Positions 57,201-64,000 of a stretch of 64,000 nt of DNA are shown here, one piece after another. Location: positions 166,303,453 through 166,367,452 of the forward strand of contig CM062290.1 of NCBI GenBank assembly GCA_031216915.1, in the 5' to 3' direction. Position 1 is the first letter of the stretch, and the number at the start of each line of letters is the position of its first letter. Under the pieces are notes generated by a model. That model saw only the letters and a program-made list of their open reading frames with translations. It ran no database searches and was not told the DNA's origin. This stretch comes from Pictodentalium vernedei. Taxonomy: Eukaryota; Mollusca; Scaphopoda; Dentaliida; Dentaliidae. The position numbers and the translations under genes are program-made.

Positions 57201-57975
57201 ACCCACGGTCTCTGTGAAGACAGAGATGCTATCAACAGAAATGTATTGTGGTTGTTTATCTTAGCAATACCTGCTGAAACAACAGCGCCGGAGGATACGC
57301 ATATCCTATCATTCCGTCCTATTAGATCAATAGAGCGTTAACAACATTAGCTCAGAGATCCGGACAAGCAAACACATACGTCTGCAATTGATTAGCAAGC
57401 TGTGTCGTAAATAAATTATCATTGGGCGCTCCCATTGATAGCAAATCTGATTGAATACTTGTTTGTTGAGAGTCCATTCTGACGGCAACAAGCGACTCAT
57501 AAGTGAACGGGAGTCCTGTAAAACAATCAGACGACCCGGAATATGACGGACCGAAACAGAACTTGGTGTACTATAACAAACAGAAGGATTCTTTCCATTA
57601 AATTGAATAACGGAAACGAATGAGTGCCTCCCTGGTTCCGGAGATACGCCACTACTGTCGAATTAACGGACAGGATTTGGACATGCGTTTCTGAATAATG
57701 TTCATCCAATGACATAAAGCAAGCCTAAAAAACGTTATTCCGCGGAAGATAAGTACTTGCTTAGAGACTGCGGAACCCAAAGACCCTGGCACTTCGAATC
57801 CGTTGGGATCAATATTATATCCCAACCTGTTTGACTGGCAACCGTCATAATTATAACACTCGGATCCGGCAACTGCAGTGGCACTCTCTGAGTCAACCAC
57901 CGAATGTTTGCCCCAGTCTGAATCTCTTGTAACACTAGATAGACAAGAGAACGTGTAAATCGAGCAATTCATGGA
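57201..57975 (-). pseudogene. RNase H/methylase remnant of DIRS copy D, RT deleted
   Basis: Short frames contain HVQILSVNSTVVAYLRNQGG and QTGANIRWLTQRVPLQLPD, matching the RNase H part of B and C. At about 57975 the sequence jumps from a point equivalent to 49386 in copy C to the gag end equivalent to 50697. The RT domain, about 1.3 kb, is absent. Confidence 0.82.
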
Positions 57976-60930
57976 TTGCTGAAAAGTTGCCGTCGAAGAG
58001 AAGCTTCTCCGAGAACGAAGCGACTCTGAGAGAGTTCTTCACCTTACTATCCACACGCGTGGATGTAGCTAGGGCTGCGTCACGTCTAACCAACTCCAAT
58101 CAGCCACTGAAGGGCGGAGTTATACGTGAACAAACTACTGCCCTCAAAAGAAATCACATTGAGGATAATATCCCGTAAATCTTTTCTTGAAGACGTAATG
58201 ATAACGCCTCAGTAAGGTGGATTACGTATGATAAAGCGTCTAACTTAAGTCTACTAGACATCATTGTCGTTTCCAACATTGTGGTTGGAAAAGACATAGA
58301 CGGCGAAAAAGAATATTTCCAGTCTTTAACCACGCCGTCTAGACGCATATGAACTCTCGGTATGCCCTGCTCTGCCAAAATAAATTATTCGTATAAATGA
58401 TAAAAAGGCAGAAATGAGCATTGCGGACAAGAAACTAAACTATCATGCTTGGTAGCAGGCTTATATGCATATATAGCGTCGATAAATAATACACATGTTC
58501 TAATGACAATATTGGACTGTGTCGGTAAGTCAGGGACAATGTCCCTGAACCAATCCAAAATTCCGTGTCCAATGACGCTATAAGTCTCTTATCCAACATC
58601 GCAGCAATGTAGTCCGAAATAACAATCACTGGAAGATAATGCCAGAAGATATGAATGGCAGCTTCCGATGCTACGAAAGGGAAAACTCGAAATCTTTCAA
58701 ATCCCTTTCGCCATCCTGTCGGACCCTATAAAGCGTTCGGTCGTCCGTACCTGATGCAACCGCGGACCGCACCGACCCAGCGCCGTCAGATAATTCCTGA
58801 TTCGACTAAGAAACTGTCGATTGCTGGGATGCTGCGAAAAAACTGTGCTAACTTGGATAGCACGTCCGTCACTGAGGCATGTGGAGAAGCGGTCCTACAA
58901 TGCATTGCCGCTAGAAGCTCCGTGATCGTTACCCTGTGCATACTATTAATATGCGAGCGAACGGAGTGTATAGGCCTTGTGTCCCTTGGCTACCGGATGG
59001 CGTGACCTATTCGCCGTGGAATCACTGAATGACGAAACTGATCGGATACTCGAGGTCACTTAGCCAATGTGCGGTCGTGTGCCCTGCTGTGAGGATGAGA
59101 AAGCATTATGGACAGTCTCTCGGACTGTCAATATAACGGAGCGTCCCGACCGACAGACATATGCTCCGAATGTAAAATATCTGAACCACAACATGCGGTC
59201 CCCTATGTTGTTGGACGAGAGAGGGACCTCTCTCGCTCACAGCCCGGACGGACCTGGACAAGCCAGGAACCGGACTAACAGGCTTCCTCCGATCTGTCCT
59301 CAATCCGCCGTCACTGGGTGAGTACTAAAGTAATTATAGTGCTCGCATCACCCAGATCTCCTTCCTAGGCCGCAACGGATGAACCCGGCAGCCGAACCAT
59401 TCGATGAATGTACGCTACACCGGGTGAACTAGCGAATGTCACTCCGTCGATCCTACAAGGGACCTCTTAGGCGATAGACATATTCCATGAGCACTTATTG
59501 CCGCTAGCTCTTCATTAACTATGACGACAGAGGCACACTTTTGAAAGACATCTCTGTAAATTTGCGAACAAGAAACCAGAAATGCTTGGTAATAGCACGC
59601 ATATAATAATAATATATATAGCGTCGTTCAATAATTCGAAAGTTTGTGTGACATTATTGGACTAAGTCGGAACTGAGGGACGATGTCCCTGAACCGAATC
59701 AAAAATTTCTAAGTCCACCGACGCTATCAGTTTCTTATCCGGCATCGCAGCATTCTGGTCCGACGAAAGAAGCTGTAGAAGATCAAGTCAGATGACATAC
59801 ACAACAGCATATGTTGTTCCGAAAGGGAAAGCTCGAAATCCTCCGAATCCCTTTCGGTATCCCGTAGGACCGGATGAAATTTTCGGACGTCCGTACCCGC
59901 TTCCGCGGAGCGTCCCGACCCAGCATCGTCGGATAAAAAATATGCGACAGATTCAGTTGATGCTGGGATGCTGCGATAAGCTGTGCTATTTAGGAAAGCA
60001 CGTCCGTTCCCGAGGCCTGTGCAGTAGCGGTCTTACGATGCATTGCCGCCGGAAGCTCTGTGTACGTTGACTCCCACACACTTTCCTATGCGAACGTCCG
60101 GAGTCTGCAGGCCTGGTGTCCCTGGCTACCGGATGGTGTGACCTGGTCGCCGATGATTCTCTGACTGGCGAAGCTGACTGGATATCCGAGGTCACGTAGC
60201 CAAGAGCGGTCGTGTGCGCTACCATGAGAATGAGGAAGCCTTATTGACAGTCTACTCCGGACTGCCTATATGTCGGAGCGTCCAGAGCGACAGACGTATG
60301 CTCCGAATGCAAAACATTTTGTATCACAACATCTGGGGCCAGATGTTGTTGTACGAGAGAGGGGCCTCTCTCGCTCGCCGTCCGGATGGACCAGAACGAG
60401 CTATGAACCGGACTAAAAGGCTTCCTCCGTTCTCCCTCTAATCCGCCGTCACTGGGTGTGCATTTGGTTGATTTATAGTGCTCGCATCACCCCAAAACTC
60501 CTTCTAGACCACAACAGACGAACCCGGCTGCCGAACCATTCGATGAATGGACGCTACACCGGGCGAGCTAGCGGACATCAAAGGCCGTCGAACCTACTAG
60601 GGTCCTCTTAGGCAATTGGCGTATTTACATGAGCACTTTTCCGCTAGCCCTTCATTAATTGTGACGACGGAGGCACACTGTTGGAAGACATCACAGATAC
60701 ATCACCCTAATCTTGATCGTCTGAAATAGAAATTGATAAAGTAGAGTGACCCTGCGGGGAAAGGAACGGAGTGTCCAATTCCCCACTAACATACCGTGAC
60801 ATACGCTTCCCATGTTGTCATCGAAATCATATGATACAGAACAGGAGTTAATGCGAGTACACTGACCACATATAGAATGATTATAAAAGTCAGAGGAAGA
60901 CTTCCTCTTATTACAATTGATCAAAATCCT
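57976..60930 (-). pseudogene. Gag remnant of DIRS copy D, internally duplicated
   Basis: DNA and short frames match gag of B and C (SLSYVIHLTEALSLRLQ-like, KPVSPVPGLSRS, ARDTRPADSGRSHRK, a Cys-rich start near 60930). The segment 58413-59552 is followed by a second, diverged copy 59553-60692, so the central gag region occurs twice. Stops and indels are everywhere. Confidence 0.82.
58413..60692. repeat. 1,140-bp tandem duplication in DIRS copy D
   Basis: TTGCGGACAAGAAAC at 58421 and TTTGCGAACAAGAAAC at 59561 start corresponding runs. AGGCACACTTTTGAAAGACATC (ending 59552) and AGGCACACTGTTGGAAGACATC (ending 60692) end them. The units have diverged considerably. Confidence 0.85.
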
Positions 60931-61831
60931 TTCAATGTGAAAAGAAAACAAAGTCCTGGTACTCGCACCAACCCCTGGCAATCAAAATACATAATAATAA
61001 TATGATCCATTAATACAGAAAAAATAACTGAAATCAAAATATTTTGAAAAAATATTTTTTCAGAACAGCCCAAGTTTCTGAAAAGTAACGTTGAGCCCCA
61101 ATGGATCCCAAGCCTAAGTGTGGACAAAAATTTTAAAAATATTTTAAACAATTTATTCAACACTTACGAACAATAATAATGTATCTAGTTATGATTAAAA
61201 TAACATCAAGATATTATTTTCAAGAAATCCCCCCCTCACACAGAGGGCTGTTGTAAATGTAAACAATGAGTGTAAAAACACTAAAATAAGACTCCAGGCA
61301 CCCAGGCCCGGAATCAGTTACCAAAAATACACTATCTGATGCAAAACAGAGACTTCCAGGGAAGAAACTGCAGAACATCAGATGGTAGATGCAGAACGCA
61401 ACGCCTAACCACCCGTAGGTAAAGACGTAAACATGGGGAAAGAACAGAATTCATTCTGTTATTCAGCTAAAACTCCCAAGAAATTTTAGTAATAAAAATT
61501 ACAGAAACTATGCCAAAAGCATGGGAGAATAGCAAGAGGGGACTTAAAGGAAAGAGAGAGAGGAAAACACTGAAAAATCAGTGTAACTAAATAACCAGAA
61601 TGACAACAAAATGGCTGCTGCCTCGAAAATAGGTAACTTAACATAATTTCATTAAAAAATTTTAAGTTACAGCCCTGATAACATTCTGTCACACATTTTT
61701 CCTCTCCTCCTTCTCTATCCTCCTTAGAATCACCATTTCACTAATATTTATGTGTCTGGCATCATTTAAACTGAGATTTACAAGCACAAAGATCAGTCAG
61801 ATGTTAACTGATGAAGGGCCAAACTTAGAAT

Positions 61832-62012
61832 GATTAATGGCGCAATTCGGAACGTCCTTGACACTGCGCATGCGCAGTAGAGGTGAAGTGTGGAGGGCCA
61901 TTCAGGACATGTTTTCTTTGGTTTTAGATGCAAATTTTGGGGATTGGGGGGCAAAATTTGTGTTTGGCCCTATATTTTAAGAGTTAGCACCAACTATGTC
62001 TGGGTCATTGGT
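61832..62012. repeat. 5' terminal inverted repeat of DIRS copy D
   Basis: Pairs with 55114-55298. It has the intact CTGCGCATGCGCAG palindrome at 61864-61877 and a damaged GGCGCC palindrome (ATGGCGCAATTC). Confidence 0.9.
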
Positions 62013-62025
62013 ACAGTATAAAAAT

Positions 62026-63266
62026 ATATATAACCATGCAATCCAAAAATCTGTGTCCGGAAGTTAACACCATGGACGAAAAATAGGAGTCGAAGTTGAT
62101 CAAACTGTATTGTTTTCATTGGTAGAAATCGAATTAGATTTCTAAAAAAGGAACAGGTGAACATGCAGGAATAGCGTCACCCATAGATATCGGATATGGC
62201 GTCATCTGACAGGTTCAGTCAAAAATCGAAACCACAACAACACAAAAGAAACGCAAGTTGTGCTGCATTTGTCGTTCATTTTTTAAACTTCAATTGCTTG
62301 TACAAAAAAAATCAAAATTGTTGGTCACAAAGTCGCACGCTTGTTAATAAAATATCTAAGAACAAGTGTGTCTGCAAGAAATTCTTTAATTTTAAGTATT
62401 TTCCTTTCGCGAGATGTTTAAAAACGACGAGTCGATGTTTTCTCGCATTTCTCATTTCTGACACTCTTTTTTGTAAACAAAAGGTTTACCCCTCTTATGA
62501 CGATTTCCTCTGGAAGATACGTAATATACAATTAAAAGAGGGACACAATGGGATTCCTGAGACTTTGCTCTTCATTGCAATGCATTGTACTGTTCGGATA
62601 GTATTTTTTCCCTTTTTTCTGACGCAATAACATTTTTTGAACGATTTTTTACACTTTAATATTTATCAAGAAGTTACGGTACCGGTACCTGGTAGGCCTA
62701 GTGATATTTCAAACACGAACTTTTCATTTTTGAGGTATTGAAGTGATACAGTGTACAGAAACTTACACCCAAGCCCCTCCACCGCAGTGGAAACTCCACA
62801 GAAAATTGTTGCTTCTTTCGGATTGACCCACTTTTGCGTCACGCGGTGCTTCTTGTAACGTTGTATACCAATTTTGGCCTGGAAAGACGGTTTGCCGTCT
62901 TCGGGCTGTGATTGCAAGAGACAATTATCAATACGTGTACACGTAGTGTTGATACATTTTGTTTTTGAATATAATATCATTGAGTAAATAGTTCATGACT
63001 GATTTCTTCGAAAGATAAGGAAGATCGAAAGGTGAACTACTGTCGTGTTTGATCAGTGACCGAGTCTGATCAAACAGTCAGTCTGTCAGTCTCCAAATCC
63101 AATTCCAAATGCATTTGCAATTTAAGGCGACAGCAAAATCGGACTAGGCTACAATTACAAATCAAATCGTCGGTATTCCTAATTCCATAAATTTAATACC
63201 AGACAATTTTACTTACACTCACTGATACTGAATTCATTTTCCATCTGATCCTTTTTACATGACGTT
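62026..63266. other. No supported gene; one 144-codon frame
   Basis: A plus-strand frame at 62196-62630 (144 codons, start MASSDRFSQKSKPQQHKRN) and a minus-strand frame at 62666-62980 (104 codons) are the longest. The first is Lys/Cys/Phe-rich and I see no domain; it could be a decayed exon but nothing supports that. No splice-site or promoter evidence. Confidence 0.35.
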
Positions 63267-63274
63267 TAACAATC

Positions 63275-63683
63275 CAGTGGCGGTGCCACTGGAGGGGGAT
63301 AGCTGTCCCTCCCACTCCCCCCCCCCCCAATCAAACTTCAAATATCTATCTGACCGTGGTTTTCCCACCCAATTTCACACTGCAAACGACACACAACAGT
63401 ACACGTCATGTCGGGTGTTGTAGAAATTTTCAGATATCGTTCCCTCTCCCAGGGCCTCCAAATATAGAAATCTTTCATGGGGAGAACTCCATATCCCCAC
63501 ACACGCGAGGGGGAGACCCCGTTCCCTCCACGAGCTAGACCTATAAGGCCTGTGGCATTTGAGAGATTCCTTCGGCATCTTGACCTTGGACCCCCACCCC
63601 AAAAGTCCCCCATAGCTTACCTAAGCCCCCCCCCCCCTCCAAAAAAAAAAAAAAAATATATTAAAATCTTGGCGCCGTCACTG
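63275..63683. mobile_element. hAT-like MITE, sibling of 20879-21211
   Basis: The ends CAGTGGCGGTGCCA and TGGCGCCGTCACTG are inverted repeats with two differences. Flanks TAACAATC (63267-63274) and TAGCGATC (63684-63691) agree at 6 of 8 with two A/G differences, consistent with an aged 8-bp duplication. C runs occur near both ends. No ORF. Confidence 0.75.
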
Positions 63684-63691
63684 TAGCGATC

Positions 63692-64000
63692 AGTCGGTAT
63701 CAAGAAAACCTGTGGTGGAAAGACAATGTGTTGATCAAATTTGCAGAAAGGGCTACATGATGTTCTAACCAACTTGCAAGTTAAAAATACAACCACAGAT
63801 TTGGGTTCGATAGGGGGTGATTGATGCCCCCCCCCCCCCCCCCCCCCAAAAAAGACCCTTTCCAACCTATTTAGAACCTGAAGTGTTGAGGTTGAATGGG
63901 TGAGTGTATTTGTTGCACCCCTCTCTCTCTACCCCCCCCCCCCCCCACCTTTCAGAAAATTTCAACCTGCTTGAATGCTTGAACTACATGTACTTGAAAA
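63692..64000. other. No gene seen; two long C runs
   Basis: Contains a 21-C run at 63827-63847 and a 15-C run at 63932-63946, preceded by a short (CT)n tract. Nothing else I can classify. Confidence 0.5.

Larger units (their letters stand above)
55076..62025 (-). mobile_element. DIRS-type retrotransposon copy D, degenerate inside
   Basis: Complete by its ends: left GTT plus AAAAAATTTATAG at 55073, right CAGTATAAAAAT at 62014-62025, and an ICR at 55375-55463. The interior is heavily decayed, has lost the RT core (join near 57975), and has a 1,140-bp tandem duplication in gag. Its terminal repeats still agree at about 97%. It shares its terminal-repeat variant with copy E. Confidence 0.92.

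Noticed and set aside
62196..62630. 144-codon plus-strand ORF, considered as a possible THAP-type or host exon
   Set aside because: The Cys and His spacing does not fit a zinc finger that I can defend, and composition is like that of the surrounding AT-rich DNA.

Overview
The window looks like transposon-dense, AT-rich DNA from an animal nucleus, most likely a marine invertebrate. A bivalve or other mollusc is my best guess, from the style of the non-coding repeats (ends starting ACAAGAGG..., GACGGACGG tails, terminal AGCT-type hairpins). That guess is inference. I found no host protein-coding gene, rRNA, tRNA or CRISPR array. Nearly all recognisable sequence is mobile DNA, much of it nested.

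The dominant component is a family of DIRS-type tyrosine-recombinase retrotransposons, about 7 kb each, all coded on the minus strand. Copy E is the right end only (1-932). Copy A is old and broken (about 12504-20536). Copy B (39569-53791) is split by copy C (46453-53532), which is nested inside it. Copy D is degenerate (55076-62025). Read 5' to 3' on the minus strand, each element has: inverted terminal repeat, leader, gag-like ORF with an N-terminal Cys cluster, reverse transcriptase/RNase H/Dam-like methylase ORF, an overlapping tyrosine recombinase (YR) ORF, a 3' UTR with a C tract (+ strand), an 89-bp internal complementary region (ICR), and the second terminal repeat. The ICR of copy C is exactly complementary to both element ends joined through a central GTT. 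The nested B/C junctions show insertion without target duplication. In B and C the YR is open, but gag and RT carry nonsense or indel lesions.

Other layers, left to right: non-coding tandem-repeat elements with hairpin ends (1181-2860, about 3110-4790, 6461-8764, 9204-11016, 19438-19936, 36382-38574); a 5.2-kb hAT transposon with an 8-bp target duplication and a broken BED-finger transposase (22707-27908); several hAT-like MITEs with target duplications (17016-17853, 20879-21211, 33917-34695, 35404-36212, 63275-63683); a SINE-like insertion with a 12-bp duplication (13968-14207); and TTAA-flanked long-inverted-repeat elements (about 34990-39552 and 54014-54984).

Functionally the window is a record of serial insertions. 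Copy A was hit by a SINE, a hAT MITE and a hairpin-ended element. B was hit by C. The first long-inverted-repeat element was hit by a MITE and a tandem-repeat element. The remaining stretches hold no gene I can support.
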